DNA of 64,000 bases from JANPCX01 sp050916095 (GCA_050916095.1 CP050901.1:1674001-1738000); one strand, 5' to 3'. Counted from the first letter of the stretch, positions 6,812 through 16,834 are shown. A program made the numbers and translations. Notes: generated by a model not told the origin, from the sequence alone.

Positions 6812-9800
6812 TCAGCTTCCTTTGCCTTTGGGTGCGGTTTGGCGGGACCGTACGTCTTCCAGTTGTTTGGCCACACGCTCCACTTCGTTGTGAATGGAAT
6901 GGTCGAGGTTGAGGCGGTTTTCTGTGGCCGCAATCAAAGGCATCAGGATTTTTCGGTAGGTGACTGCTATCTCCAGCATCGCCTCGGCCAGGCGCACGCC
7001 TTCTGACTCTGTTGGTTTGGGCACTGCGGTCTGCGGCGGTTTGAGGCCATCCACCGCACGTGCCACGTCGAGCAAGGTGGTGGCGATGCGGGTGCTGCCG
7101 TCGGTGTCGCTGCCGCCGAGTTTGCGTTGGCGCACGAACTCTTCGCAAATGGCCTGCCAGCGCTGGGCTTCATCGGGCGTGGGTGTGCCCAGCAACTGCG
7201 CCAGCTTGAGCAGGTTTTCTTCTGCGCCGGTGGTAAGGGTTTGCGCCTCGCCCCGGTAGTGGTCGCGCAGCAGCGCGTCCAACTCGTCGTCGCGCATCTG
7301 CGGGTTGATCTGCGCTGCGAGTTTGGTCATGTTGCGGTAGCTGCCTTGCAGCTTGAACGGCGGCTCGGTGCGGTAGTCGTCTTTTTGAGCGGCGGACTCG
7401 ATGTAATTCAGATTGACCTTGAGCAGCAGGTCCCGGGCGCGGAACAGGCGCTTGAAGAGTTGTGTGAGTTCTTCGAGCTCAGCAGCGCCGTAGGGATGAG
7501 TGAACTGGCTGTCTGCCACCTCCTGGCCTTGCGCACGTTGCACGAGCAGGTGCACGTCTTTCGGGTCGCGTGACGACAGCGGCAGCAGCACAGGGTTGGC
7601 GGTGAGGCTGTTCTCCAGGTAGGACAGCGCGAAAAGCGCTTCGCGGCCCGACAGCACATCGCCGAGGTTGTAGATGTCGGCCCGGTTGGCCAGCATGTCG
7701 GGAATCTTGAACACATCACCCGACTCGGTGTAGGGGTTGCCCGCCATCACCACCGCAAAACGTTTGCCGCGCAGGTCGTAGCTGCGCGGCTCGCCATTCC
7801 ACACGCCTTCTATGCGGCGTGTGCCGTCAGCCAAGGCGATGAACTTTTGCAAGAACTCGGGGTGGGTGTGCTGAATGTCGTCCAGGTAGAGCATCACATT
7901 GCTGCCCATGGCCAGGCCGAGGTTGAGTTTTTCCAGCTCTTGTTTGGCCGCACTGTGTTCGGCCGACGCCGGATCAATCGAGACCACATCGTGGCCCAGC
8001 GCCGGGCAGTTGATGCGTACAAAAACCATGCCCAAACGGTCGGCCACATACTCCATCAAGGTGGTTTTGCCATAGCCGGGCGGGGAGATCAGCAGCAGCA
8101 GCCCCATGCGGTCAGTGCGGGATGCATCACCTGCCGCACCCATTTGTTTGGCCAGGTTGTCGCCGATCAGGGGCAGGTAGACCTCGTCGATCAAGCGGTT
8201 GCGGACAAAGGTGGACAGCGGCTTGGCCTGGAACTGGTGCAGGCGCAATCGTTTCTTTTCTTGGCTGATGAGCTCGTGGCGCAGACGCTGTAGCGACTCG
8301 AAGGCCGGCAATACCTGGTTCTGATGGTGCAAAAAGCGCTGCCAAAAATCATTGAGATTGAGCCTGAGCTGGCCTTGCTGTAGACGCGGATGTTCGCTCA
8401 ACAAACCGTCAACCTGTATTTCGAGTGTGGCGTTGATGCGTTGCCTCGGCGTTTGCAGACATAGCACTGTGGCGGCTTCGTCCGCCCAGCGCCGGTTGTC
8501 ATGGTCTTGCGTGTGGCTGGCCGCATAGGCTCGCGTCCAGTCGCGCGCCAAACGCCAGCGCTCGGCGGGGCTACTTGCGGCGAGGTCCCGTTGCCAATCG
8601 GCCCAGCGGCCCCGTTGCTCCAGCTCGCGCCGCAAGCTGCTGGCCAAATCGTCGGCGGGGCCAGACACCACCCAGCTCGCGGTCGAGCCATCCATGCTGG
8701 CCAATTGCCGCACCAGGTAGGCGGCCGCCTGGGCGGCGCGGGTGTCGTTCAGCGCCTTGTCGCGTTCATTCGGTGCTTCATCCCCGTGCATGAACTCGCT
8801 GGCAAAACGTTGCAAAGCCAGGGCGGTGTCGCCTTCCAGAGTGATCAGCGCTTGCTGCGATGAAAACAGTTGCTGCATTTGCAGCGCGGCGCGGGCGCGG
8901 CGTTGCAATGCCTCGCAGGCATCGGCCTTCAAGCCTTGAGTCGCGTAGAGCATGGCCCAGGCCCGCTCCACCGGACCGAAGGCCAGCAAACCCGCACCGT
9001 CTTGCATGCGCACCAGGGCAGTCAGGATGCGCGTCGCATCTTCGTCGTGCACACCTTTTTGATAGCCCTCTTGGTAGCGCGGAGCCGCCAGGGTACGCAC
9101 CAACTCGATGACAGGTGTGGCTCCGGTGCTGACTTCATCGGCCCTGCCCACCGCCGCAACCAGATCGGCCCAGGGCAAGGTATGTTGGCCTTGCAGAACC
9201 GCTTGCATCAGGCAACCGGCAAGGTATTCGGCGCGGCTGATATCGGCGGTCTCAGAGGCCAGGCTTTGTTCCCAATAAGCCTTCAGTGCGTCCAGGCGCG
9301 CATCGTTGACTGGCGCCATGTAGTCGGTGCCCGTGATCTGAAACACCGGGCCTTGTTGGCTGGGCAACAGGCTCAGGTCCAGGGCCTGGCGCTGGATGGT
9401 GAAAGCATGGCGCCCGAAACGCAGGGTGTTGCCGTCGGCAGCGACCAGATCGCCTTTGTCGCGGACCATGCGCAAGGCCTGGTCGCGGGCCGTCTTCAAT
9501 CGGGTGGAAATGTCATCGGCCTGGACCGCCGCGCCCAGGCTGCGCAGGTCGTCCATCAGCTGGCGCAGCTTGGCCAGCAACGGGTCGCCTGCGAAGTAGC
9601 CGTGGATCTGGCCCACCTCTGCGAAGCCCGAGACCCGGCGCGGGATGCCGTCCAGAATGCGGCCTGCTGCCTCGGCCACGGCCTGCGCGCGACGCTGCCG
9701 CGCTTCCACCAGGCTTTGCCGGCGTGCTGACAGCGCATCCACCACGGCTTCGCGTTTGTTGGCTACATCGGTGATGAACACATCGTGTTCGGCGAAGCGG

Positions 9801-12037
9801 CCTTCGAGTTCTTCTAGCTGGGCCAACAAACGAGTCAGGGCCTCGTCGCATTTTTCCGGGGTGTCGGCAAACTCCAGCGCGTTTTCCACCGCCTGGCCGA
9901 AGAGTTTGAACTGCGCGCCGAACTCAGCGGCAGACTCAGAAGCGCCCAAGTTTTTGCGCCGACCCCGTGCTTCGGCACGTTGCCGGTTGATCTCGCCGTA
10001 GAGCGTGGAAATGCGGTCGAGGATGGCGGTGCGCACCACCGCATCACCTCCGGGCAGGGTGCCGAGCTGTTCGGTCAGCAGGTCCAGTCCCAGGGCTTGT
10101 GCGTCCAGTTGGGTGAGCAGTTGCGTCAGGGCTGGACTGGTTTGGGCTTGCGCCAGGTCAGCGGCGCTTTTGATCAAGGCCTGCTGGTGGCCGTCAAAGG
10201 CGTGTGGGTCGGCCAGAAAGGCCATGGCGCGGCCGCCCACTTGTTGCTGCTGGTCTTGCAGCACATCATCCATGGCCTCAATGGCGGCGAGGTCGGCATA
10301 ACGCAGTTCTTTGAGCGGCTGCAAGCGACCGCGCTGCTGCCGCAGCCTGCCCAGTGCCGCGACGAAGTCATCGGGTTTGCGCCACAAGGTGCTGGCAATG
10401 TCGGTCAGCAGGGTATGTTGCTCGCCCTCAAACTGCTGCAAGGCGCGGGCCGTGTCGCGGCGAATGCTGTCGACTTTTTCAAACTCGGTCAGGGTCTGGC
10501 GTGCACCCTCCACGATGCCATTCAAGTCATCGGCCAAGCCCTGTGTTTCAGGGGCATCCAACCAGAAATAGGCGTCGCTGATGCGTGTGCACTGGCGAAT
10601 CAAGTCTTCGTAAGCGGTGCGGGTGGGCACTTGTTCGCGCACCGCGCGGGTGATGCCCATCAGGTCGGACACGCCGCGCACCAGTTCGGCATTGCCGACT
10701 TTGGCGAAAAAACCGGTGCCGCGTGGCAGCGCGGCGGCATGGTCTTCACTGGCGAAGGGCGTTTGCCACAACTGCATCTGGTGCACGCGGGTGGGCTCGT
10801 TGCCATCAGAGAGGAAAACCAAAATGCGCCCGTCGGGAAACCGCGCGTAACCATGGGCCACGATGGGCGCAGCCAGGGTTTTGTTGATCAGGTTGTAGGC
10901 AAAGAGCACATAGTGGCCGCCACCGGGTTGGTAGAAGACATAGAGCACCTCTTCGCCGTGTGGTGAGCGAATCAACCGCTTGAAACGCAAGCCGCTGCTC
11001 AAGTCTGCTGGCAGGTCAAATCGTTTGTAGTCGCCAGATTGCAAGTACATGCCGCCCGGAAAAATAATGCCGTGGTCTTCGGGCAGCTGCACGCAGGACA
11101 CGCCTATGGCATCGATGCGCTCAACCTTTTGCGTTCGGGTGTTGAACACCAGGTAGCGGACGGTGCTTTCGCGGTAGGGCTTGATGCGCAGCAGAATCAG
11201 CAGGCCCAAGCGTGCCCAGGAGAACTCTGCATCCACCAGGGCCTGGTGTTTGTCTTCCACCGGTTCGCTGTAAATGCCCAGTCCAGTTTCGGTGTTGTTC
11301 TCAATTTTGACGGTGAGGTCGCCGCCCATGGTTTCCACAAACACGGTGTCGAGCACATTGATGTGCGGGTGTTTGCCGCCAACGTGGTCCTCCCGTGTGG
11401 CTACTGTCCACTCGAAATCGTGGGTGGCGGGCAGGGCGATGTCGCGCTCACCACGGTTGTCCAGGTAACGGATGCTGCCGTCGCGTTCAATGCTCCATCG
11501 GAACACCCTGACATCGTGCAACTGTTGGCCAATCTGGAAGGCCGCCAACAGTTTGTCTTGCGTGACGCGCAACTGGATCAATGAGGCTTGTTTGTAATAG
11601 GCGTAGAGCTCGCGGAAATCGGCCACAAAACGCGTGTCGTCCAGGAAGGTGCCGGCTGTGGCAACCGCTTCCAGTTCGTCCGCCCCGTCGTGCACAGCCA
11701 ATCGGTAAAGCGCAAACACGTCAGCAATGGCGGTTTCTTTGCGCAGGCCGATGAACACGTTGTAGCCCAGCAGTACCAGGTCACCGATGCGCACCATGTC
11801 GCGGGCCACACAATTGTTTTCGGTGCGTGCGCGCGTGCGCAGCAGCAGACTTTGTTCTGAGCGCCCAAACTCAGTGAGCCGCGCCTCATTGAGTTGCTGG
11901 ATTTTGGCCAGCAGGCTGTCACCTTGGGTTTGCAGGCGTTTTTTCAGCAGCTCGTAGCTGCCACCTTCGGACACCAAGCGCTCCACCGCGTCTTGTGCGG
12001 GTGCCGTGGCCGAGGTAGATGATGGGGCGTCAGACAT
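6812..12037 (-). CDS. Giant AAA ATPase of the 'DNA repair ATPase' family
   Basis: This is a 1741-residue protein. The N-terminal part (about 1-450) looks like a beta-rich domain of the DUF3686 kind; the middle (about 470-1250) is long and coiled-coil/helical; a C-terminal AAA+ module has Walker A SPPGYGKTTL near residue 1318, Walker B VMLYLDDIQ near 1382 and a sensor-like VMAGNPYTESGD. Databases call such proteins DNA repair ATPase, but the function is not proven. It lies between TerB and the PLD gene in an operon with PspA and flotillin, so a role in membrane or stress remodelling is likely. It appears intact with no internal frameshift. Confidence 0.82.
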   Translation of the reverse strand: MSDAPSSTSATAPAQDAVERLVSEGGSYELLKKRLQTQGDSLLAKIQQLNEARLTEFGRSEQSLLLRTRARTENNCVARDMVRIGDLVLLGYNVFIGLRKETAIADVFALYRLAVHDGADELEAVATAGTFLDDTRFVADFRELYAYYKQASLIQLRVTQDKLLAAFQIGQQLHDVRVFRWSIERDGSIRYLDNRGERDIALPATHDFEWTVATREDHVGGKHPHINVLDTVFVETMGGDLTVKIENNTETGLGIYSEPVEDKHQALVDAEFSWARLGLLILLRIKPYRESTVRYLVFNTRTQKVERIDAIGVSCVQLPEDHGIIFPGGMYLQSGDYKRFDLPADLSSGLRFKRLIRSPHGEEVLYVFYQPGGGHYVLFAYNLINKTLAAPIVAHGYARFPDGRILVFLSDGNEPTRVHQMQLWQTPFASEDHAAALPRGTGFFAKVGNAELVRGVSDLMGITRAVREQVPTRTAYEDLIRQCTRISDAYFWLDAPETQGLADDLNGIVEGARQTLTEFEKVDSIRRDTARALQQFEGEQHTLLTDIASTLWRKPDDFVAALGRLRQQRGRLQPLKELRYADLAAIEAMDDVLQDQQQQVGGRAMAFLADPHAFDGHQQALIKSAADLAQAQTSPALTQLLTQLDAQALGLDLLTEQLGTLPGGDAVVRTAILDRISTLYGEINRQRAEARGRRKNLGASESAAEFGAQFKLFGQAVENALEFADTPEKCDEALTRLLAQLEELEGRFAEHDVFITDVANKREAVVDALSARRQSLVEARQRRAQAVAEAAGRILDGIPRRVSGFAEVGQIHGYFAGDPLLAKLRQLMDDLRSLGAAVQADDISTRLKTARDQALRMVRDKGDLVAADGNTLRFGRHAFTIQRQALDLSLLPSQQGPVFQITGTDYMAPVNDARLDALKAYWEQSLASETADISRAEYLAGCLMQAVLQGQHTLPWADLVAAVGRADEVSTGATPVIELVRTLAAPRYQEGYQKGVHDEDATRILTALVRMQDGAGLLAFGPVERAWAMLYATQGLKADACEALQRRARAALQMQQLFSSQQALITLEGDTALALQRFASEFMHGDEAPNERDKALNDTRAAQAAAYLVRQLASMDGSTASWVVSGPADDLASSLRRELEQRGRWADWQRDLAASSPAERWRLARDWTRAYAASHTQDHDNRRWADEAATVLCLQTPRQRINATLEIQVDGLLSEHPRLQQGQLRLNLNDFWQRFLHHQNQVLPAFESLQRLRHELISQEKKRLRLHQFQAKPLSTFVRNRLIDEVYLPLIGDNLAKQMGAAGDASRTDRMGLLLLISPPGYGKTTLMEYVADRLGMVFVRINCPALGHDVVSIDPASAEHSAAKQELEKLNLGLAMGSNVMLYLDDIQHTHPEFLQKFIALADGTRRIEGVWNGEPRSYDLRGKRFAVVMAGNPYTESGDVFKIPDMLANRADIYNLGDVLSGREALFALSYLENSLTANPVLLPLSSRDPKDVHLLVQRAQGQEVADSQFTHPYGAAELEELTQLFKRLFRARDLLLKVNLNYIESAAQKDDYRTEPPFKLQGSYRNMTKLAAQINPQMRDDELDALLRDHYRGEAQTLTTGAEENLLKLAQLLGTPTPDEAQRWQAICEEFVRQRKLGGSDTDGSTRIATTLLDVARAVDGLKPPQTAVPKPTESEGVRLAEAMLEIAVTYRKILMPLIAATENRLNLDHSIHNEVERVAKQLEDVRSRQTAPKGKGS

Positions 12038-12118
12038 GAGGAATCAGTGGAGTCCGGTTGGAGGGCCGAGGTGGTTGGTGCCGCGCTTCAAAACGCGCAC
12101 ACGGCCTTTAGAGGGCCT

Positions 12119-12358
12119 TTAAAGGCTGTGTTGTGCACGCAAATCGGCCACCGCCTTGCGCATGTCATCGCTCAAATCAGACGGCGTCAGTTTGGCGATG
12201 ATGCTGCGCAGGATGCGCTTTTCGTTGTCGTCCACCGCGCCGTCTCGCTGGGCAATGGCGACAATTTTCTTCAGCTCTGCCACCTCCAGCACACCGTCGT
12301 TGGAAAAACACTGGATGGAACGGAAGGCCATCTCTAAGTAGTCGCGGGATTCAGCCAT
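12119..12358 (-). CDS. TerB-like small protein
   Basis: This 79-residue acidic helical protein resembles the TerB/TerB-like fold: CFSNDGVLEVAELKKIVAIA followed by DGAVDDNEKRILRSIIAKL, two helical hairpins with conserved acidic residues as in tellurite-resistance TerB. The ATG at 12358 is preferred because AAGGAA lies 8 bases upstream; an ATG three codons earlier is too close to it. TerB domains are associated with membrane-linked stress complexes. Here it sits 44 bp after the flotillin gene and 81 bp before the AAA ATPase and is probably cotranscribed. Confidence 0.72.
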   Translation of the reverse strand: MAESRDYLEMAFRSIQCFSNDGVLEVAELKKIVAIAQRDGAVDDNEKRILRSIIAKLTPSDLSDDMRKAVADLRAQHSL

Positions 12359-12402
12359 GTTGAACATTCCTTATCGTTGAAAATTGGAAGTGAGCTGAGC
12401 CT

Positions 12403-14544
12403 TCAAGACTTACCCAAACTCTTGAGCAGGTTTTGCAACGCTGTCTTCTGAGACTCATCACCGTCGCGCATGACCTTGCTCAGCAGCGAGGCCACGCTCA
12501 GGTTCTGAATTTCGCTGGCTGAACTGCCCAAAGCGCCAAGCAGCTCGCGCAGGTCTGGGATCACATCGCGCTCACCGGCCAATTGGTCTTTGAAGGCCAC
12601 TTGCAAGGTTTTGCTTTTGTTCACCACACCGTCGATGCCTTTGCCCACGGACAAGGCATTGACGAAGCGGTCGAAGTAGTCGCCTTCGCCACCCACGATG
12701 TCGATCTTGGCATTGGTCAAAGCGGTACCCAAAACATCCGCTTGCTCGCGGGCGATGGAGGTTTGCGCCTCAATGCCTTTGACGGTTTCAATGTGGGCCT
12801 TCTCCAATTGCATGCGGAATTCTTCGTGGGCCCGGGTCTCGGGGCTCATGGCGCTCATGGCTTCGAACTTGTCACGCAGGCCCTTGGCCTCAGCCTGGAA
12901 GCGGACTTCAATGGTGTTCGCATCGGCTTGGCCCGACTTCACCACCGCGTCGGCGTCGGCCAGGCGCACCTGCACGTCGGCCAAACCGAGTTTTTCTTTG
13001 CCTGTGGCTTCGGCTTCGAGTTTGGCTTGCAGGCCCGCCGCTTCGGCTTGGGAGCGCAGTTCAATCACCTTGGCTTCGGATTGGCCTTCTTTCAAAGTGG
13101 CCTCGGCGCCGGCAGTGCGCACATGGACATCGGCCATGCCTTGTTTCTCGATGGCATCGGCTTGCACCATGGTGACCTTGGCCGCGGCCAAACCAGGTGC
13201 GGCGCTGAGGGCCTCAACGCCTTCTGCTTCGCGTTTTTTGGCTTCCGCGTCTTTCTCAGCCACTTTCAATCGCGCGTCGGCCAGGGTGGTTTCTTCCACT
13301 GCTTTGTGGCGGGCACGGCGTTCTTGGGCTTCGGCGGCTTTGACTTCGGTGATGAGTTTTTCCTCGGCTTGGCCTTCCGCCAGGATCACCGTTGATTGTT
13401 TGGTGCGGCTGGCGTCGGCCACCACACGCAGCTCTTTGATGGCTTCTTCTTGTTCGGCCACGGTGCGCTCGACCACGATGCGCTCGCGGATGACGTCGGC
13501 GATGGCTTTCTTTTGCACCTCGACGGCTTTGTCTTTCTCGATTTTCTGCAGCGTCACTTCTTTCTCGCGGTCCACCACCTCCAGCTCGCGGGCACGAATG
13601 ACTTTTTCCTCTTCAATCGCCACGGCACGCTTGCGGTTGTTCTCGGCCACTTCTTTTTCACGCAGCACGTTTTCTTGCTGCACGGACACCGACTGTTCGG
13701 CCTGCAAGCGAGCCATCTCAGACTTCGTTTTTTCTTCGGACTGAACTTTTGATGTTTCGGCCTCTTCGCGGGCCTTCACCGTGGCCACCTCACGCGACTG
13801 GCGGGCCTGCGCATCGGCCGCTTGGCGCTCCAGCTCCAGCAGGGCTTCTTGGGTTTCGACGTTTTTCTTTTTGATCTGCATCTCTTCGTTGCGACGCAGC
13901 TCGTTGGTGCGCACATGCTCCACCGCCGTCAATTCGGTGATTTTTTTGATGCCCTGCGCATCCAGGATGTTGTTGGAATCGAGTTTTTCCAGGGGTGTTT
14001 GTTCGAGGTAGTCGATGGCTGCATCGTCCAGCACATAGCCCGAGAGGTCGTCGCCAATCTGGCTGATGATCTCGTCTCGGAAGCGGTCACGCGCCTGGTA
14101 CAGGTCGACGAAATCCATGGCTTTGCCAACAGTTTTCAAAGCCTCTGAGAACTTGGCGGAGAACAGCTCCTCCAGCGTCTCTTGGCTGGACGCTCTTGCG
14201 CAGCCTATGGCCTGCGCTACCTTCAAGACGTCGTCGGCGGTTTTGTTAACGCGCACGAAAAATTTCACTTTGATGTCGGCGCGAATGTTGTCGCGGCAAA
14301 TCAGGCCCTCGAGGCCCGAGCGGTCAATTTCAATGGTTTTGACCGAAATCTCCATCAACTCAGCCTTGTGGATGATGGGGTAGACCATGCGGCCAGTGAA
14401 CGTCACTTCCGGTTCGGCGCGTAAGGTGTTGATGATGAGCGCATGGCCTTGTTCTATCTTGCGATAGAACTTGGCAAACATGGCGACGAAACACAGCAGA
14501 AAGAAAGCCGCTAAACCCGCGGCGACGATGACGGTGAACTCCAT
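12403..14544 (-). CDS. yqiK: Flotillin-family protein, YqiK-like
   Basis: This 713-residue protein has one N-terminal transmembrane helix (VIVAAGLAAFFLLCFVAMF), an SPFH/band-7 domain (about residues 30-200), and a very long Ala/Glu/Lys-rich coiled coil (about 230-600) typical of flotillins, ending in a helical tail. The ATG at 14544 is chosen from AAAGGAA upstream and the immediate membrane anchor; the open frame extends further but without support. Flotillins scaffold ordered membrane domains. The preceding gene encodes a YqiJ-like NfeD-type partner, the usual pairing, and the operon includes PspA, so membrane-stress handling is the likely role. Confidence 0.9.
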   Translation of the reverse strand: MEFTVIVAAGLAAFFLLCFVAMFAKFYRKIEQGHALIINTLRAEPEVTFTGRMVYPIIHKAELMEISVKTIEIDRSGLEGLICRDNIRADIKVKFFVRVNKTADDVLKVAQAIGCARASSQETLEELFSAKFSEALKTVGKAMDFVDLYQARDRFRDEIISQIGDDLSGYVLDDAAIDYLEQTPLEKLDSNNILDAQGIKKITELTAVEHVRTNELRRNEEMQIKKKNVETQEALLELERQAADAQARQSREVATVKAREEAETSKVQSEEKTKSEMARLQAEQSVSVQQENVLREKEVAENNRKRAVAIEEEKVIRARELEVVDREKEVTLQKIEKDKAVEVQKKAIADVIRERIVVERTVAEQEEAIKELRVVADASRTKQSTVILAEGQAEEKLITEVKAAEAQERRARHKAVEETTLADARLKVAEKDAEAKKREAEGVEALSAAPGLAAAKVTMVQADAIEKQGMADVHVRTAGAEATLKEGQSEAKVIELRSQAEAAGLQAKLEAEATGKEKLGLADVQVRLADADAVVKSGQADANTIEVRFQAEAKGLRDKFEAMSAMSPETRAHEEFRMQLEKAHIETVKGIEAQTSIAREQADVLGTALTNAKIDIVGGEGDYFDRFVNALSVGKGIDGVVNKSKTLQVAFKDQLAGERDVIPDLRELLGALGSSASEIQNLSVASLLSKVMRDGDESQKTALQNLLKSLGKS

Positions 14545-14599
14545 ATGATTCCTTTTTTTGTAGCGTGAAGTGTTGAGTGGAATGCTGGTGGCTGTCAGT

Positions 14600-15247
14600 T
14601 CAAAGCAATGCATCCGGTGACGGTCGAACCAAATAATGACGAGTGGTTTCGTTGTAGGCCACGATTTGCGCTTTGTCGCCCTTGACCAGGGTTTGAGGCG
14701 CTTGTGTCCAGACCCGGATGTGAACGTTGGTGCCCTGCTGTATCACCGCAGCGCGGCCAAAACGATCATCCACACGCTGGCTCAATACGACGCAGGTTTG
14801 TCCCACCAGGCCGGCATTGCCAACGGCGTGGTGGACGAAGAAGAGCCCTCGCATGGGACGAATCAACAGGGCCGTCAGTGGAATCGATGCCGCCAGGCTT
14901 AGCAGCAAGATGACGGTGCCGCTGACCCAAAAAATGAAGCCGCTGCCAAGGCTGGCCAAGACCCATTGGCCCGCCAGGCAACACAAGGTCCACGACAGCA
15001 GCACCAAGATGCTGACCACGATGGAAAACGGCACACCGTGCAAGCCCATGGCCACCGCGTAACCGGCGAGGGTGGACAGCTCGCCGGGGTCGCCGTCGGC
15101 CTGCAACTCCACTTCCAGGTCGAGACCGGTGGATTCGAAATCCACAAACCCCACCAAGGCCAGCAGCCAGTACACCAGCACCACCAGCAGCAGTGCGGTG
15201 AAGATGGCAGTGGGGTAACTCAATGCGGCACCGATAAAACGGTCCAT
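14600..15247 (-). CDS. yqiJ: YqiJ-like membrane protein with OB-fold
   Basis: This 215-residue inner-membrane protein has transmembrane segments near residues 13-35, 65-95 and 100-130, followed by a C-terminal soluble beta domain (about 145-210, from GLVGQTCVVLSQ to DKAQIVAYNETTRHYLVRP). This is the NfeD-like OB-fold seen in YqiJ. Such proteins are encoded beside flotillins and bind them. It lies 55 bp upstream of the YqiK start in the same direction and presumably forms the scaffold complex with it. The gene is complete. Confidence 0.82.
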   Translation of the reverse strand: MDRFIGAALSYPTAIFTALLLVVLVYWLLALVGFVDFESTGLDLEVELQADGDPGELSTLAGYAVAMGLHGVPFSIVVSILVLLSWTLCCLAGQWVLASLGSGFIFWVSGTVILLLSLAASIPLTALLIRPMRGLFFVHHAVGNAGLVGQTCVVLSQRVDDRFGRAAVIQQGTNVHIRVWTQAPQTLVKGDKAQIVAYNETTRHYLVRPSPDALL

Positions 15248-15302
15248 GCTTTCCTCCCTCGATGCGTGATGGGCTTTTAGACCACCGTTTTTTGTGAGTG
15301 AA

Positions 15303-15638
15303 TTATCGGTGTGTGATGCTTTGCTGCGCGAAGCGGATCAGTTCCTGGGTCACGCGTTCTTTGATGGTTAGTTTGTCGTCTGGCGGTAACCCGTAACGTT
15401 GGGCGAGGACCTCATAGTCAGCCGTGGTCAACGATACGGTGAGCCTGGGGCGCTTGGGCCGGGTGGGCGCAGACAACTGCAGCAGCGCCCGGATTTGGTC
15501 TGAAGTGGACAGGTTGTTGTGAAACGCAGCCGTGCGCACCGCTTGCAGCACGGTTTCTTCCACATCAAAGGCCACCTGGACTGCACGCAGCGCGTCGTCT
15601 GACCCACTCCAGCGCGCCGGCTTGCGTTGCATGGTCAT
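15303..15638 (-). CDS. Small conserved-operon protein, possibly ribbon-helix-helix
   Basis: I do not recognise this 111-residue protein with certainty. It has a basic N-terminus (MTMQRKPARW), a helix rich in Val/Ala (EETVLQAVRTAAFHNNLS) followed by DQIRALLQL, and a second module PRLTVSLTTADYEVLAQRYG, which looks like a ribbon-helix-helix-type strand and helix. A small DNA-binding regulator is therefore possible. Its ATG overlaps the pspA stop (ATGA), implying translational coupling. Position between pspA and yqiJ suggests a role in the same stress module, perhaps as its repressor. Confidence 0.6.
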   Translation of the reverse strand: MTMQRKPARWSGSDDALRAVQVAFDVEETVLQAVRTAAFHNNLSTSDQIRALLQLSAPTRPKRPRLTVSLTTADYEVLAQRYGLPPDDKLTIKERVTQELIRFAQQSITHR

Positions 15639-16345
15639 GTGGGATTCTGCGACTCGTTTTGACGTCTCGCACGAATGCGATCCATCACGGCTTGCTGGCG
15701 CTGTGCGTTGTCGCCTATGCCCGCCTTCGCGAGTTTTTCGGTGAGCGCTGCATCACCGAGGTCTTTGTTCAGTTGCTCGGCGGCTGTCATGCGGTCGGCC
15801 AGGGTTTCATGGCGCTGCTTGATGCGTTCCAACGATTCGCGGGCACTCACCAAACGTGAGCCGCCGTGGTCGATGTTGTCCGAGATGGAGCGCGTCGCCC
15901 GGTAGACGCTCTCGGTGGTTTTGGCGATGCCCAGTTCTCGTTCGTGTTCGCGGATGCGTGCCTCGGCGGTTTTGATCAGGTCTTTCAAACGCGACACCTG
16001 CAGCGAGCAGGCCGCGTGCGCGCGGCTTTGCGCTTGCAGTGCCAAATCCAGCGCGCCCACTTTGCTGGCCACTTCTTCGGCCAGTTGGTCTTCATGTTTG
16101 TTCAGCGCCTCGACAGCCAGGGTTTCATAGCGCTGGATCTCGTTCTGTAATTTTTCGATTTCACGGGCGCTTTGCATTTCGTGCGCCATGACACCAGCGA
16201 GTTCATGCTTGGCATCGGAGACGGATCTTTTGGCATCCAGAATTTCTTGCTCGTAAATCGCGCTGGCGTTGGCGTCGACCACGCTCTCGCCGATGTCGCG
16301 CATGCTGCTGCGCATAAGGGTGATGACTTTTTTTATCACGGACAT
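15635..16345 (-). CDS. pspA: PspA/IM30 family protein
   Basis: This 236-residue coiled-coil protein belongs to the PspA/Vipp1 (ESCRT-III-like) family: amphipathic start MSVIKKVITLMRSSMRDIGE, then long helices with QEILDAKRSVSDAKHELAGV and AEEVASKVGALDLALQAQ. PspA binds stressed inner membrane and preserves the proton gradient. The ATG at 16345 is chosen because GGGAG lies just before and the family N-terminus begins there. It follows yjfI by 28 bp. No pspF, pspB or pspC lies in the window, so control is unlike the E. coli psp operon and closer to the yjfI-yjfJ arrangement. Confidence 0.9.
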   Translation of the reverse strand: MSVIKKVITLMRSSMRDIGESVVDANASAIYEQEILDAKRSVSDAKHELAGVMAHEMQSAREIEKLQNEIQRYETLAVEALNKHEDQLAEEVASKVGALDLALQAQSRAHAACSLQVSRLKDLIKTAEARIREHERELGIAKTTESVYRATRSISDNIDHGGSRLVSARESLERIKQRHETLADRMTAAEQLNKDLGDAALTEKLAKAGIGDNAQRQQAVMDRIRARRQNESQNPT

Positions 16346-16373
16346 GGGGGTCTCCCGGGCGTTGCGGGGTGCG

Positions 16374-16790
16374 TCATTGCAAAAACTCCGACAGCGCGTC
16401 CAACGCATCCAGCGCGTTGTCGCTGAGTATGGACACGTCATGGGCGACGTCCTGAACCTTGGCATCACGCGCCAGCGCACCAAACAAGACGAAGCGCTTG
16501 CCGACGCGGCCAAAGGAGGACAGCGGCACCGAGGGATTCAGGTCGAGCAAAGTTTCCAGTAATTCGCCTCGGCGTTCAGGCAGTACTTCATCGTCCGACC
16601 AGAGGTAACACAGGCACAGAATTTGGGCCTCAGAACTGGTGAGGTAAATGGGCAACTCTTGCCGCCCCTCAATGCTGATCTGCACCACAGGGACGTCGCC
16701 CGGTATCGGCTGCAGATCGACAGCGACGCCGCCCATGGCCTCGCCTATCAGCACGTCCAAACCCTCCAGCAACTCGTGCAGTGTTTTCAT
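16374..16790 (-). CDS. yjfI: YjfI family protein (DUF2170)
   Basis: This 138-residue acidic protein of the YjfI/DUF2170 family has the conserved stretch VYLTSSEAQILCLCYLW (here PIYLTSSEAQ), then LNPSVPLSSFGRVGKRFVLFGAL and a helical end. The ATG at 16790 is supported by AGGGAGGAT immediately upstream; a longer open frame from 16853 would run through the promoter. It is the first gene of the PspA-flotillin-TerB-ATPase operon. Molecular function is unknown; family members are encoded next to PspA homologues. Confidence 0.82.
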   Translation of the reverse strand: MKTLHELLEGLDVLIGEAMGGVAVDLQPIPGDVPVVQISIEGRQELPIYLTSSEAQILCLCYLWSDDEVLPERRGELLETLLDLNPSVPLSSFGRVGKRFVLFGALARDAKVQDVAHDVSILSDNALDALDALSEFLQ

Positions 16791-16834
16791 ATCCTCCCTT
16801 GATCGGACTCTCGTTGGCGGAGCCCATGGGCGGC

